64,000 nt of DNA from Paenibacillus endoradicis (GCF_024721975.1 NZ_JANQBB010000011.1:57119-121118), one strand, 5' to 3'. Counted from the stretch's first letter, positions 19,401 to 29,475 are shown. The notes: a model not told the origin generated them from the letters alone. A program made the numbers and translations.

Positions 19401-19464
19401 AGATATCTCCTTTTATTAGTAATACATGTGTACTGACGATTAACCTTAATATTAAGTCAACCGC

Positions 19465-19507
19465 ACTCCAATGGTTAGATAACGATCTAACCATTGGAGT
19501 ATTTTTG
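19465..19507 (+). terminator. Terminator after yqkE
   Basis: ACTCCAATGGTTAGAT pairs with its perfect complement around AACG (16 bp), then ATTTTTGTT. Confidence 0.93.
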
Positions 19508-19647
19508 TTGAAATAAAAAGTTATTTTCTATATGTAGAAGGATATGAGATAGTTTGGTAAAGTTGTATAATAAGAGAAGTTTTAATGATGCTCAAGGATA
19601 GTCTCTTCCCTCGCTTATGGCATTTTCTTGCTGAAAGGAGTTAAACA

Positions 19648-20637
19648 ATGAATGACTTTAATAATCGTGTCGTGGTTGGTATAGACGGTGGGGGCACTCA
19701 TTCCCGAGTCATGGTAGCGGATACTAAGGGAATGATTCTTTCTTATGTTGAAAGAGGTTCCTCTTCTATTTATAAGGATTTGCAGGCTAGAGAAAATGTA
19801 TATCAGGCACTTAAACAGGCATTGCATGAATCGGGAAAAGATATAAGTGAAGTGGTAACTCTTGTTGCGGGTATCGCAGGTTATGATTCCAAAGCTGATT
19901 TGAATTGGGTAGAACGGCTCACTGATCTTCCAGAGCTTAAATGTGCAAAGTTGCATGTCAATGACGCAGTAGTAGCGCATAGTGGAGCGCTGCTTTCAGA
20001 ACCAGGAATTATCGTTATTTCTGGTACAGGTTCTATTATTTTTTCTGTAACAGAGGAAGGTAAGCAGATTAGGAACTATGATCTACATCAATATGCTGCC
20101 AGCGCAGCACGATTTTTGGGATATGATGCAATATATGAATTATTAGCTGGAAATGTACAGGAACAAGATCAACAATTGGTACAATCCATGTTACAGTTCT
20201 GGGGTGTGACTTCAGTGGAACAATTATCACTACTTGCATTGAAAGGTTTCATCACGGACCAAAGAGAGCGGGATCGACGGTTTTCAGAATTAGCCCCAAT
20301 TGTTACTGAAAATGCTATGAAGCTTAGTCCTTTGGCGCAGACAGTCTGTAATCGTGCTATACATAAAATTACCGTTGGTGTGAAAATACTCGCGTCTTAT
20401 TTTTTGGAATCGGAAGTTAAAGTTTCATTAATAGGAAGTGTTGTTAACAGCGAATATTTTCAACAGCAACTGAGTTCAAGAATGATAGAAGGTAACAATA
20501 AAAAGTACCGTCTAGTTTCACCAGCATTTTCGCCAGTAGCTGGTGCGGTCTTAATGGCTCTAAAGCAGCTTGATATCATTATTACCCCAGAGTTGCTGGA
20601 GAACCTTGCGTTACATACCAACTCTCGACATAAGTGA
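19648..20637 (+). CDS. BadF/BadG/BcrA-type ATPase, probable N-acetylglucosamine kinase
   Basis: 329 residues of the acetate-and-sugar-kinase/Hsp70/actin fold. Phosphate-1 motif is VVGIDGGGTHSRVMVAD, phosphate-2 is ISGTGSIIF, and the Asp of VNDA fits the catalytic base region. Small kinases of this family without the Fe-S Cys of BadF activators mostly phosphorylate N-acetylglucosamine or other amino sugars, hence the call. Such a kinase would help recycle wall sugars, in keeping with the wall peptidase next door, but substrate is inferred. SD AAAGGAG before the ATG. Confidence 0.82.
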   Translation: MNDFNNRVVVGIDGGGTHSRVMVADTKGMILSYVERGSSSIYKDLQARENVYQALKQALHESGKDISEVVTLVAGIAGYDSKADLNWVERLTDLPELKCAKLHVNDAVVAHSGALLSEPGIIVISGTGSIIFSVTEEGKQIRNYDLHQYAASAARFLGYDAIYELLAGNVQEQDQQLVQSMLQFWGVTSVEQLSLLALKGFITDQRERDRRFSELAPIVTENAMKLSPLAQTVCNRAIHKITVGVKILASYFLESEVKVSLIGSVVNSEYFQQQLSSRMIEGNNKKYRLVSPAFSPVAGAVLMALKQLDIIITPELLENLALHTNSRHK

Positions 20638-20838
20638 TCCAAATTCATGAATATCAATGATTAGATTACTTCGTCGTACTGTCAATATATGATCATACTC
20701 GACTGATAAGATATCTCAAATTAAACTATGGTAGACTATGCTTAATCACCTTATATGTTTTCATGTTGATCACATTCACGATTTCTAGGCAGCTGTCATA
20801 TGCTAGAAGAAGAGCACTTGGAAAGGAATGGATGACGG

Positions 20839-22035
20839 ATGGAAATATCAGTTCGACAAGGTGATACACTATGGAACTATAGTGTAATGTTCGAAATCCC
20901 GATTGGACTAATTATCGACGCAAATCCGGGTCTTGGCGATGAATTACAAATTGGGGAAGTTGTCTTAATTCCAGGCTACGAATGGTATGAATATGAAATT
21001 GTAGCTGGCGACACAATTTGGCAAATTGCTAAGCGGAACAATATTACGGTTAATCTTTTGTTGCAAAGCAATCCAAATTTAGATGCTGATCAATTACACA
21101 TCGGATCTAAAATAAGATTACCTCGTCGAATAGTTGGCAGAGTTATCAATGCTAATAAAAATTACACATATGAGCATTTATATCAAGATGCGATGAGATT
21201 AATGGAAGTATATCCGATGTTAACAGTGAATTCGATCGGAAAATCTGTGATGGGTAAAGACATATTAGAATTACGTTTAGGAACGGGTCCTTCGGAGTTA
21301 CATTATAATGCTGCGATGCATGCCAATGAATGGATTACCGCAGCTTCATTGATGACATTTATTAATGATTACTTGCTTACATTGACGAATAGTGGAACAT
21401 TGAATGGACAAAGTGTATATCCAAGCTATAAGACAAATACTTTCTCTTTTGTACCTATGGTTAATCCTGATGGGGTTAATCTTGTATTGAATGGATTACC
21501 CGAGCAAGAGCCTTATCGTTCGAATGTTTATTATATCAACGATGAAAGTACTAATTTTCAAGGGTGGAAAGCAAATATTAATGGTGTTGATCTTAATAAA
21601 CAGTTTCCTGCTTTATGGGAAGTTGATGCTGTTCAAGGTCCTCAAGAGCCAGCACCGCGAGATTATTCAGGTACTGCTCCTTTAACTGAACCCGAAGTTA
21701 TTGCACTTGCTAATCTGACGAAAGAGAGAAATTTCAATCAAGTGTTAGCATTGCATACACAAGGGCAAGAAATTTATTGGGGATTCCAGGGGCTAGAGCC
21801 GCCAGAATCAGAATTAATTGCGAATCGAATGGCACAGGCTAGTGGATACACAGCTGTTCGAACGGTTAATAGTACAGCTGGATATAAAGATTGGTTTATT
21901 CAAGATTGGCGCAGACCTGGATTTACGATAGAATTAGGATTAGGTGTAAATCCACTACCACTAGATCAATTTAATGATGTTTATGAAGCTACGAAAGCTA
22001 TTATATTGGAATCAATGAAGAGTGTTAATGCTTAA
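20839..22035 (+). CDS. LysM-containing M14 zinc carboxypeptidase, probable gamma-D-glutamyl-diaminopimelate peptidase
   Basis: 398 residues: two LysM modules (about 1-47 and 50-97, RQGDTLWNYSVMFEIP and VAGDTIWQIAKRNNI) and a peptidase M14 domain (about 105-395). Zinc ligands are His and Glu of MHANEW and the later His of LALHTQGQ; the catalytic Glu is in FTIELGLG; VPMVNPDGV is also typical. LysM plus M14 is the architecture of endopeptidase I, which cuts gamma-D-Glu-meso-DAP in spore or wall peptidoglycan. No signal peptide is seen, as in that enzyme. SD AAAGGAATGGA. Confidence 0.9.
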   Translation: MEISVRQGDTLWNYSVMFEIPIGLIIDANPGLGDELQIGEVVLIPGYEWYEYEIVAGDTIWQIAKRNNITVNLLLQSNPNLDADQLHIGSKIRLPRRIVGRVINANKNYTYEHLYQDAMRLMEVYPMLTVNSIGKSVMGKDILELRLGTGPSELHYNAAMHANEWITAASLMTFINDYLLTLTNSGTLNGQSVYPSYKTNTFSFVPMVNPDGVNLVLNGLPEQEPYRSNVYYINDESTNFQGWKANINGVDLNKQFPALWEVDAVQGPQEPAPRDYSGTAPLTEPEVIALANLTKERNFNQVLALHTQGQEIYWGFQGLEPPESELIANRMAQASGYTAVRTVNSTAGYKDWFIQDWRRPGFTIELGLGVNPLPLDQFNDVYEATKAIILESMKSVNA

Positions 22036-22064
22036 TGAACTATTAATTGGATAGAATGTCTATT

Positions 22065-22114
22065 AAAGCTTTGGCTTTCCGTGATCGGATCAGGGATAGG
22101 TTAAAGCTTTTTAT
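22065..22114 (+). terminator. Terminator of the M14 peptidase gene
   Basis: AAAGCTTT (22065-22072) and AAAGCTTT (22103-22110) pair, extended by GGCTTTCC with GGATAGGTT and a short inner TGA/TCA stem, followed by TTTTTA. Confidence 0.7.
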
Positions 22115-22140
22115 CTATAGCATATTGTTGCTCTTTTTTC

Positions 22141-22210
22141 TACTTAGAGGGCGAAAGTGATTCTGCGAGAACATATTAATGTTCCAATCGCCGTTGTCCT
22201 CCTATGAATT
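22141..22210 (-). repeat. Second, partial copy of the leuC-upstream repeat
   Basis: Read on the - strand, bases 22193-22173 equal 2450-2470 exactly (21 bp, core GACAACGGCGATTGG). The next part (GGAAC..AAT..GTTCTCG.AG) also follows the leuC-upstream copy with substitutions. No coding frame. Confidence 0.65.
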
Positions 22211-22375
22211 TTTCTAAGTTATTTGCTATCTTCTTAATTGTCGTGTAGAATGTATGTTCGTATCAATAAAACGGTAAATTATGATAAAATGCTTTATTCG
22301 TTTCACAAAAATTGGGATTACTGTTTGCCTAATTGGCTCTATTGCGAGTATGATGTTAATATGTTTGCTTTACGA

Positions 22376-23013
22376 GGTTGTTCAAAAAGCAGACTTTGAT
22401 AACGAAGTGATGCAGGAAAATTAATCGACATCGAATATGAAGCGAACTTGGAAAGTCCGGTACTCATGTACCAATAACGTACATTGGAGTGTCCTCCTTC
22501 CTCAAGTAACACTTCATCTTCTCGGTTCTGAAAGCCTGCTATTTGAACTTTTATTATAAGTGGTTGTTCAAAAAGCAGACTTTGATAACGAAATGATGCA
22601 GGAAGATTAATCGACATCGAATATGAAGCGAACTTGGAAAGTCCGGTACTCATGTACCAATAACGTACATTGGAGTGTCCTCCTTCCTCAAGTAACACTT
22701 CATCTTCTCGGTTCTGAAAGCCTGCTATTTGAACTTTTATTATAAGTGGTTGTTCAAAAAGCAGACTTTGATAACGAAATGATGCAGGAAGATTAATCGA
22801 CATCGAATATGAAGCGAACTTGGAAAGTCCGGTACTCATGTACCAATAACGTACATTGGAGTGTCCTCCTTCCTCAAGTAACACTTCATCTTCTCGGTTC
22901 TGAAAGCCTGCTATTTGAACTTTTATTGTAAGTGGTTGTTCAAAAAGCAGACTTTGATAACGAAGTGATGCAGGAAAATTAATCGACATCGAATATGAAG
23001 CGAACTTGGAAAG
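22376..23013. repeat. Tandem array of a 186-bp element, three full copies and a truncated fourth
   Basis: Units start at 22376, 22562, 22748 and 22934 (period exactly 186). The full copies differ at only a few bases; copies 2 and 3 share variants, and copy 1 matches the truncated copy 4. Each unit has imperfect inverted ends (GTTCAAAAAGCAG and, from the other side, GTTCAAATAGCAG) and small internal hairpins (GGTAC-TCAT-GTACC, CCAAT..ATTGG). Because 186 is a multiple of three, the - strand stays open across the array, giving a 62-residue repeat that I treat as a by-product. On the - strand each full unit carries AGGAGG eight bases before an ATG. It resembles a MITE-like or otherwise mobile non-coding element. 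Confidence 0.85.
22464..22484 (-). other. Six-codon reading frame with consensus RBS inside repeat unit 1
   Basis: On the - strand AAGGAGGA is followed after eight bases by ATG and the frame M-Y-V-I-G-T-stop. The stop overlaps a second ATG (ATGA) that opens the longer - strand frame. The same arrangement recurs at 22650-22670 and 22836-22856. The start codon lies in a CCAAT..ATTGG hairpin. Whether it is expressed is unknown. Confidence 0.3.
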
Positions 23014-23105
23014 CTCGCATTTTTAACTTCATAATAAGACAATGTTAGTTTTAATTAAACTGTATGGATAAAAGACAAAGACAGGTAGTTGATTGGGGGA
23101 AGATC

Positions 23106-25073
23106 ATGACAGAGCAAATCGATCTTTTTAATACAGCTTCAAAGAGCGAAGATTATGGTGCTGATGATATTCAAATCCTTGAAGGATTAACAGCAGTAAG
23201 AAAACGTCCAGGTATGTATATTGGTAGTACTGGCAACTCAGGACTTCACCATTTAGTATGGGAAATCATTGATAATGCTGTAGATGAGCATTTAGCTAAG
23301 CATTGTTCAGCGATAGAAGTGACATTACATAAAAATGGTTCTATTACCATTCATGATAATGGTCGAGGAATTCCAACAGGAATGCACAAATCAGGAATTC
23401 CAACGCCACAAGTCGTATTTACAATTTTGCACGCAGGTGGCAAGTTTGGCGGCGGCGGATACAAGAAGTCTGGTGGTTTGCATGGCGTAGGTGCATCAGT
23501 TACGAATGCACTGTCAGAGTGGTTAGAAGTAGAGATTTTCCGTGATGGGAAAATTCATAAGCAACGTTTTGAATATTGGATAGATAAAAAAGGCAAAGAG
23601 CATGTCGGGGAGCCAGTTACAACGCTTGAAGTGACTGGAAATACGAATCGTACGGGAACAAAAGTGACGTTCAAACCTGATATTAAAGTATTCGCAAATG
23701 GCATTCATTTCAATTACGATACTTTATCAGAACGACTACAAGAAATTGCCTTTCTTAACTCGGGTTTGAAAGTAACGATTAAAGATGACCGTACAGGTAC
23801 GATGGATATTTTCCATTACGAGGGTGGCGCAAAGCAATTTGTCGAATTCCTGAATGAAGGTAAAACCGTCTTACATGATGTTGTGCATTTTGCTGGTGAG
23901 AAAGAAGATATTGAAGTTGAAATTGCACTTCAATACAATGATGGATATACGGAAACCATTGTGTCCTTCGTTAACTCTATCCCAACTCGTGGCGGCGGTA
24001 CACATGAGACGGGTTTTAAGGCTGCATATACGCGTGTTATGAATGATTACGCACGTAAGGTAGGTATTCTTAAAGAGAAGGATAAAAACCTTGATGGCAA
24101 TGATTTACGTGAAGGCATGATGACAGTCATTAATACAAAAATGTCTGAAGTTGAATTTGTTGGTCAAACGAAGGATCAACTCGGAAGTTCGTCCGCACGT
24201 GGTACGGTTGATGCGATTGTAACAGAACGTATGAACGTTTTTCTTGAGGAGAATCCACAAGTTGGACAATCTCTTTTGAAGAAGGCTGTACAAGCTGCTA
24301 GGGCACGTGAAGCTGCGCGTAAAGCTCGTGAAGAGATACGCACGGGTAAGAAACGTAGTGAAAGTTCCAATCTAGGAGGTAAGCTTACTCCTGCCCAGTC
24401 AAAAGATTCTAGTCGTAATGAGTTGTTTATAGTAGAAGGTGACTCTGCAGGTGGATCAGCTAAGCAAGGGCGTGATTCGAAACATCAAGCGATTTTACCG
24501 CTTAAAGGTAAGCCGATGAATCCCGAGAAATCAAAACTTGCCGATATATTGAAAAATGAAGAGTATCGTGCGATTATTTCTGCAATCGGTGCAGGTGTAG
24601 GTTCTGAATTTGAAGCAGAAGAAAGTAATTATAGCAAAGTAATTATTATGACTGATGCGGATACCGATGGAGCTCATATTCAAGTATTGTTACTTACATT
24701 CTTCTATCGTTATATGAAACCATTAATAGATACTGGGCGTGTCTATATCGCTCAACCACCCTTATATAAAGTAACTCGAAAATCAGGTAAGCTTAACACG
24801 GTTCGTTATGCTTGGACTGACGAAGAGTTGCAAAATTATGCGAAAGAAATGGGTAAAGGCTACGAATTACAACGTTACAAAGGTCTTGGTGAGATGAATC
24901 CTGATCAGCTTTGGGAGACAACAATGGATCCTGAGACACGTACGCTACTTCAAGTTCAAATCGAAGATGCTGCTAAGGCAGAACGTCGTGTATCTACACT
25001 TATGGGAGATAAAGTAGATCCTCGTAAACGCTGGATCATCGAAAATGTAGATTTCACAGAATATGATGAGTAG
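23106..25073 (+). CDS. parE: DNA topoisomerase IV subunit B
   Basis: 655 residues. GHKL ATPase domain: VWEIIDNAVDEHLA, DNGRGIP and GGLHGVGASVTNAL. Transducer domain follows, then TOPRIM with EGDSAGGSAKQGRD, PLKGKPMN and the metal-binding DADTDGAH. With ParC it decatenates daughter chromosomes. Size, lack of the long GyrB-type C-terminal insertion and adjacency to parC favour ParE over GyrB. ATG at 23106 follows GGGGGAAG; an in-frame ATG at 23064 would add 14 residues without a site. parC begins 54 bases later. Confidence 0.96.
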   Translation: MTEQIDLFNTASKSEDYGADDIQILEGLTAVRKRPGMYIGSTGNSGLHHLVWEIIDNAVDEHLAKHCSAIEVTLHKNGSITIHDNGRGIPTGMHKSGIPTPQVVFTILHAGGKFGGGGYKKSGGLHGVGASVTNALSEWLEVEIFRDGKIHKQRFEYWIDKKGKEHVGEPVTTLEVTGNTNRTGTKVTFKPDIKVFANGIHFNYDTLSERLQEIAFLNSGLKVTIKDDRTGTMDIFHYEGGAKQFVEFLNEGKTVLHDVVHFAGEKEDIEVEIALQYNDGYTETIVSFVNSIPTRGGGTHETGFKAAYTRVMNDYARKVGILKEKDKNLDGNDLREGMMTVINTKMSEVEFVGQTKDQLGSSSARGTVDAIVTERMNVFLEENPQVGQSLLKKAVQAARAREAARKAREEIRTGKKRSESSNLGGKLTPAQSKDSSRNELFIVEGDSAGGSAKQGRDSKHQAILPLKGKPMNPEKSKLADILKNEEYRAIISAIGAGVGSEFEAEESNYSKVIIMTDADTDGAHIQVLLLTFFYRYMKPLIDTGRVYIAQPPLYKVTRKSGKLNTVRYAWTDEELQNYAKEMGKGYELQRYKGLGEMNPDQLWETTMDPETRTLLQVQIEDAAKAERRVSTLMGDKVDPRKRWIIENVDFTEYDE

Positions 25074-25127
25074 GCTCACACTTCCTCAAGTTAGTGATAT
25101 TGATGAAAAGTTTAAGGAGCGAGGGTT

Positions 25128-27590
25128 ATGAGTACTTTAGAACAATTTTTACCGGCGTTTCTAGAAGAAGTGGTTGGAGACCGCTTCGGGCGCTATTCCA
25201 AATATATCATTCAAGATCGTGCTATACCCGATGTGCGTGACGGCTTAAAGCCTGTACAACGTCGAATACTATATGCCATGTATGATTCAGGTAATAGTCC
25301 TGATAAACCATATCGTAAATCAGCGAAAACAGTCGGTGATGTTATGGGTAATTATCATCCTCATGGTGATTCATCTATTTACGATGGTATGGTGAGAATG
25401 GCGCAACCTTGGAAGATGGGATATCCACTTGTCGATGGTCATGGAAACTGGGGATCACAAGATGATGATCCTGCTGCAGCGATGCGTTATACGGAAGCAC
25501 GTTTATCGAAAATCGCTATGGAATTATTGCGCGATATAGAGAAACGTACAGTATTGTTCAAAGATAACTTTGATAATACAACGAAAGAGCCTGTCGTATT
25601 ACCATCACGTTATCCGAATTTGTTAGCTAATGGTGCGAGTGGAATATCTGCTGGTTTTGCAACAGAAATACCTCCACATCATCTAGGTGAGATTATTGAT
25701 GCTAGTATTGCTTATATGAATAATCCATCGATTGAACTTTCTGAGATTATGCAGATTGTCAAAGGTCCAGATTTCCCTACAGGTGGCATAATTATGGGGG
25801 AAGAAGGGATACGTGACGCTTACGAAAAAGGTAAGGGACGTATTTACTTGCGATCCAGAACAGAAATCGAGACACTTCGTGGTGGCAAACAGCAAATCGT
25901 TATTACTGAAATTCCCTATCAGGTTGTGAAGTCTCGTCTCGTGACGGCGATGGAAAATATACGACTTGAGAAAAAAGTAGATGGAATTGCTGAAGTTCGT
26001 GATGAGAGCGGTCGTAATGGATTGCGAATTGTCGTAGAGTTGAAAAAAGAAACAGATGCTGTAGGCATTCTTGCATATTTGTTCAAAAAAACAGATTTAC
26101 AAGTAACATATAACTTTAATATGGTCGCTATTGTAAACAAAGCTCCGCAACAACTAGGAATTATTTCGATGATTTCTGCGTATATCGAGCATCAGAAAGA
26201 AATTGTTACTTTACGTACCAAATATGATCTTGAAAAGGCTGAAGATCGTGCTCATGTTCTAGAAGGACTAGTGAAAGCTCTTAATCTTCTTGACGAAATT
26301 ATCGAAACGATCAAAGCTTCGAAAAATCGTGCAGACGCTAGTGATAATTTGATGGCGAAATATGGATTCAGTGAACGACAAGCCGATGCTATTCTTACAT
26401 TACAATTATATCGTTTAACGAATCTTGAAATTAATTCTTTAGAAAAAGAACACGCAGAGACGATGAAAAAGATCAAGTATTTGCGTTCAATTCTTGATAA
26501 TCCTAAGAAATTAATTTCTGTTATCGAGCAGGAACTTCTTGAGATCAAGACAACTTATGAAATTCCGCGTCGTTCCGATATTCAGAGTGAAGTTGAAGAG
26601 TTGAAAGTAAACCTTGAAGTACTTGTTAACTCGGAAGATGTACTTGTTACTTTAAGTAACGAAGGCTATGTGAAGCGGACAAATATGCTTTCGTACACGC
26701 GATCAGGTGCTGAACTTGAAAGTTCCGGCGTGAAGGAAGGCGATGTGATTCGTGAATTCTTGCAAGTGAACACGTTAGATAACTTGCTCTTATTTACGAA
26801 AAAAGGACAATATTTCTTATTGCCTGTTCATCAAATTCCAGAGTTCAAATGGAAGGATACTGGGACAGCAATCGTTAACATCATTCCACTTGCGAAAGAT
26901 GATAGTATTGTCACCGTTATTCCAATTAGAGATTTGAACATCGAGAAGAGTCTCGTATTCGTTACAAAGCGTGGTCAAGTCAAACGATCAGAGCTGAAGG
27001 AATATGCAACGACTCGTTCGACAGCAATTTCGGCATGTAAAGTAGCTGATGGTGATGAAATTGTAACGGTAACTTTAAGTGATGGTACTTTAGAGTTGAT
27101 ACTAGTAACTGCACAAGGGATGTCTATTCGTTTCTCTGAAAGCGAAGTGAACGCCATGGGACGTACTGCTGGTGGAGTTAAAGGTATTAGCTTAAAGGCT
27201 GATGATGAGGTTGTATCGGGACTTTGGGTGGATAATGATGAGGGTGAGATACTTGTCGTTTCTGATACTGGTCACGGTAAACGTACATTGTTACTTGATT
27301 ATCCGATTCAGGCACGTGGCGGTAAAGGCGTTCAAACGTTTGAATTCAAAGAAGGTAAACGTGTTCGCACGAACGGTTCGAAGCTATTTGCAGCATTCTA
27401 TTGTCGTGAACCGATTCAGATCGCAGCATTTACCGAAAAAGGTAGCAAACATATTGTAGATTCTGAACGTACCATTATAGAAGAACGTAAAGCGATTGGT
27501 AGAGCGGTCTTTGCTATTGATAAAGATGACTCCATTAGTACAATGTTCCAGTTTAAAGAGTTAACCGGCATCACAAAAAATGATGTTTAG
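25128..27590 (+). CDS. parC: DNA topoisomerase IV subunit A
   Basis: 820 residues. The breakage-reunion domain shows [16 protein letters not shown], the quinolone-resistance region [17 protein letters not shown] (S82, S83, D86: no resistance-type change at the serine positions) and the catalytic Tyr in AMRYTEARL (Y121). The C-terminal beta-pinwheel has degenerate blades ([21 protein letters not shown]-like repeats). The length fits ParC of Bacillota. SD AAGGAGCGAGG. A strong terminator follows, closing the parEC unit. Confidence 0.97.
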   Translation: MSTLEQFLPAFLEEVVGDRFGRYSKYIIQDRAIPDVRDGLKPVQRRILYAMYDSGNSPDKPYRKSAKTVGDVMGNYHPHGDSSIYDGMVRMAQPWKMGYPLVDGHGNWGSQDDDPAAAMRYTEARLSKIAMELLRDIEKRTVLFKDNFDNTTKEPVVLPSRYPNLLANGASGISAGFATEIPPHHLGEIIDASIAYMNNPSIELSEIMQIVKGPDFPTGGIIMGEEGIRDAYEKGKGRIYLRSRTEIETLRGGKQQIVITEIPYQVVKSRLVTAMENIRLEKKVDGIAEVRDESGRNGLRIVVELKKETDAVGILAYLFKKTDLQVTYNFNMVAIVNKAPQQLGIISMISAYIEHQKEIVTLRTKYDLEKAEDRAHVLEGLVKALNLLDEIIETIKASKNRADASDNLMAKYGFSERQADAILTLQLYRLTNLEINSLEKEHAETMKKIKYLRSILDNPKKLISVIEQELLEIKTTYEIPRRSDIQSEVEELKVNLEVLVNSEDVLVTLSNEGYVKRTNMLSYTRSGAELESSGVKEGDVIREFLQVNTLDNLLLFTKKGQYFLLPVHQIPEFKWKDTGTAIVNIIPLAKDDSIVTVIPIRDLNIEKSLVFVTKRGQVKRSELKEYATTRSTAISACKVADGDEIVTVTLSDGTLELILVTAQGMSIRFSESEVNAMGRTAGGVKGISLKADDEVVSGLWVDNDEGEILVVSDTGHGKRTLLLDYPIQARGGKGVQTFEFKEGKRVRTNGSKLFAAFYCREPIQIAAFTEKGSKHIVDSERTIIEERKAIGRAVFAIDKDDSISTMFQFKELTGITKNDV

Positions 27591-27603
27591 TGATAAATAA
27601 ACG

Positions 27604-27645
27604 AAAAGGTTCTCCTAATTAATAATTTAGGAGAACCTTTTTTTG
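27604..27645 (+). terminator. Terminator of parEC
   Basis: AAAAGGTTCTCCTAA pairs with TTAGGAGAACCTTTT around eight bases, followed by a T-run. Confidence 0.93.
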
Positions 27646-27719
27646 TGTAATTGTTTGATGTAACATGAATATTGCAACCATATGTTTCCTTTTTTCGTCT
27701 GAAGGATGGGGGTGTCTAT

Positions 27720-28298
27720 ATGAAATGGTTGATTACATTAACATGTTTATTAGTTATTATTACAGCTTGTAGTAATAATACAGATGCTGGGATAAGTTCC
27801 AACTTTGAGAACCAACAGAAAACTGCAGTGGTGGAACAAGGTACTGTAGTCGAGGAACAGTATAACATGCCAAAAGAGATGCCAGACGATTTCGACTTCA
27901 GTGTTAGTTTTGGTTATGGTGAGTCTACAAAAAATGAAATTAATACCTTTAATGATTCGGTTACGAAAGATTTGATAACTAAGGGTATTGCCACTGCAGA
28001 GATAAAGTTTACCCTAGAAGAAATGGATAGTATATATGAAAAGATGCGAGAGATGAATATAATGGAAATGAAGGGGGTACCATTAGCCAAGTTAGGTTGC
28101 CAATCAATACCCTTTAACGAAGACAATTGGGAAATTAGTATCGACGGAAAAACAAATACTTTAACTTGGACTGATAAGCATTGTGATGTATCGGAAGAGG
28201 CAAGCCAGTTATTAGAATTGCGCTTATTCATTCAACACATTGTTGAGGAGAAAGAAACTTATAAACAATTGCCTACAGCAGTAGGTGGTTATGAATAA
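27720..28298 (+). CDS. Small lipoprotein of unknown function
   Basis: 192 residues. The N-terminus MKWLITLTCLLVIITACSNN has a lipobox ending ITAC, so it should be lipid-anchored outside the membrane. The mature part (DDFDFSVSFGYGESTKNEINTF, ..TAEIKFTLEEMDSIYEKMREM) recalls small conserved Bacillota lipoproteins, with two Cys (GCQSI and KHCDV) that may form a disulfide. I do not recognise a function. ATG follows AAGGATGGGGGTG. The gene stands alone between two look-alike hairpins. Confidence 0.82.
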   Translation: MKWLITLTCLLVIITACSNNTDAGISSNFENQQKTAVVEQGTVVEEQYNMPKEMPDDFDFSVSFGYGESTKNEINTFNDSVTKDLITKGIATAEIKFTLEEMDSIYEKMREMNIMEMKGVPLAKLGCQSIPFNEDNWEISIDGKTNTLTWTDKHCDVSEEASQLLELRLFIQHIVEEKETYKQLPTAVGGYE

Positions 28299-28390
28299 TA
28301 GACTGGCTGCCCACACTATTATGACAACATTGTAAGTAGCCAGAGCATATCAATCTTGGTCAAACAATCCATAAAAACTGTAAGTAATTG

Positions 28391-28434
28391 AATAAGGGAA
28401 CTCCTAATGAATACTTTAGGAGTTCCCTTATTTG
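28391..28434. terminator. Bidirectional terminator between lipoprotein and AraC genes
   Basis: AATAAGGGAACTCCTAA pairs perfectly with TTAGGAGTTCCCTTATT (17 bp) around eight bases. It lies between convergent genes and can serve both. The top half resembles the parEC terminator. Confidence 0.85.
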
Positions 28435-28444
28435 TTGTATTCAG

Positions 28445-29368
28445 TTAACTTGTTACATGACTTTTCATAGTTTGGCCTTTCTTTATTGGAAGAATGGTAG
28501 GAGTATATACCCCATGCAAATTTTTAAATTCAGAAGGAGTACATTTCTTATATGACTTAAATACTCGATTGAACGTAGGTAAGCTACCAAAGCCAGAACG
28601 CATAGCGACATCCATAATGGACAACTTAGGATCAATAAGTAAATTTTCAGCATGCAGTATACGATGTTGGATTAAATAATTATAATAGGTGATCCCCATA
28701 ATCTGCTTGAACATTCTTGCAAAATGAAACTTGCTGAAACCTGCTATATCTGCCAGTTTATCCAATGGGATTTCTTCTGTACAATGTTGATTAATATAAT
28801 GGCAAACTTCTAAAAATTTCTCTATGTAGATGTGTTGTTTTGAACTCTTCACTTGTGAGAAATGATTATCTTGTTTCAAATGGTTACGTCCTAAAGTTAC
28901 AAAAAATTGAATGAAATGAGAGTATGTAGATGCTTCCTTAAATATTTCTTGGCTAAAATACTCTTCTTTCATGGAAAGCACTAGTTGCTTTAATTTTTGA
29001 TGAAGCTCATAGTTATCGTCTGAAGTAATCACTAGACATGGTCTAAATAAATGAAAAGATGAATCAAAGCCTTTCAATTGATACAGCATGGAACTATCGA
29101 ATTGTAAAATGATACGTTTACCATTATCTGGAGCGTATAATTGATGAATTTCTCCAGAAGGCAATATCATAATGTCTCCAGGATTCAACACATAAGTAAT
29201 GTCATTAACGACGACGGTATATATATTTTCGAGTGGCATAATAATTTCGCCTGCAGTATGCCAATGAATCGGATAATCTTCTGCTTCCACATTAAGATAC
29301 AATCGAATCCCAAACTGTTCTCTAAACGCGACTGTCTCTACCACACCATTTAAGATTTCTATCATCAT
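28445..29368 (-). CDS. AraC-family transcriptional regulator with cupin sensor
   Basis: 307 residues. N-terminal cupin domain (about 15-95: PIHWHTAGEIIMPLENIYTVV, LNPGDIMILPSGEIHQL) and C-terminal double helix-turn-helix (about 185-285: LDKLADIAGFSKFHFARMFK and IMDVAMRSGFGSLPTFNRVFK, KKCTPSEFK). The pattern is that of a sugar-sensing activator. It is divergent from the alpha-glucuronidase unit across about 250 bases, so it probably controls that unit in response to an aldouronate or related sugar. SD AAAGGATG; the second codon is also ATG. Confidence 0.92.
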   Translation of the reverse strand: MMIEILNGVVETVAFREQFGIRLYLNVEAEDYPIHWHTAGEIIMPLENIYTVVVNDITYVLNPGDIMILPSGEIHQLYAPDNGKRIILQFDSSMLYQLKGFDSSFHLFRPCLVITSDDNYELHQKLKQLVLSMKEEYFSQEIFKEASTYSHFIQFFVTLGRNHLKQDNHFSQVKSSKQHIYIEKFLEVCHYINQHCTEEIPLDKLADIAGFSKFHFARMFKQIMGITYYNYLIQHRILHAENLLIDPKLSIMDVAMRSGFGSLPTFNRVFKSYKKCTPSEFKNLHGVYTPTILPIKKGQTMKSHVTS

Positions 29369-29448
29369 TTATTCATCCTTTCAAGAAAAATAGCAATATA
29401 TGATTAGTGAAAAGCTAAATTCACGAAGAATAGAGTGAAAATTAACTC

Positions 29449-29475
29449 TATAATGAAATTATGAAACCGCATACA
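29449..29475 (+). promoter_or_regulatory. Candidate -10 box and CcpA (cre)-like site upstream of aguA
   Basis: TATAAT at 29449-29454 is a perfect -10 but has no good -35 at 17 bases. TGAAACCGCATACA at 29462-29475 fits the cre consensus TGWAANCGNTNWCA with one mismatch and would lie around the transcription start, as expected for catabolite repression. Just upstream AGAGT/ACTCT (29432-29449) forms an inverted repeat. Confidence 0.4.

Noticed and set aside
22339..22989. A 216-residue - strand reading frame made of 62-residue repeats
   Set aside because: It stays open because the repeat period is a multiple of three; the sequence is low in protein-like conservation cues, and the array behaves as a non-coding repeat. 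No RBS precedes its first ATG in the truncated unit.
22376..23013. CRISPR array
   Set aside because: Units of 186 bases are nearly identical throughout with no short repeat/unique spacer pattern.
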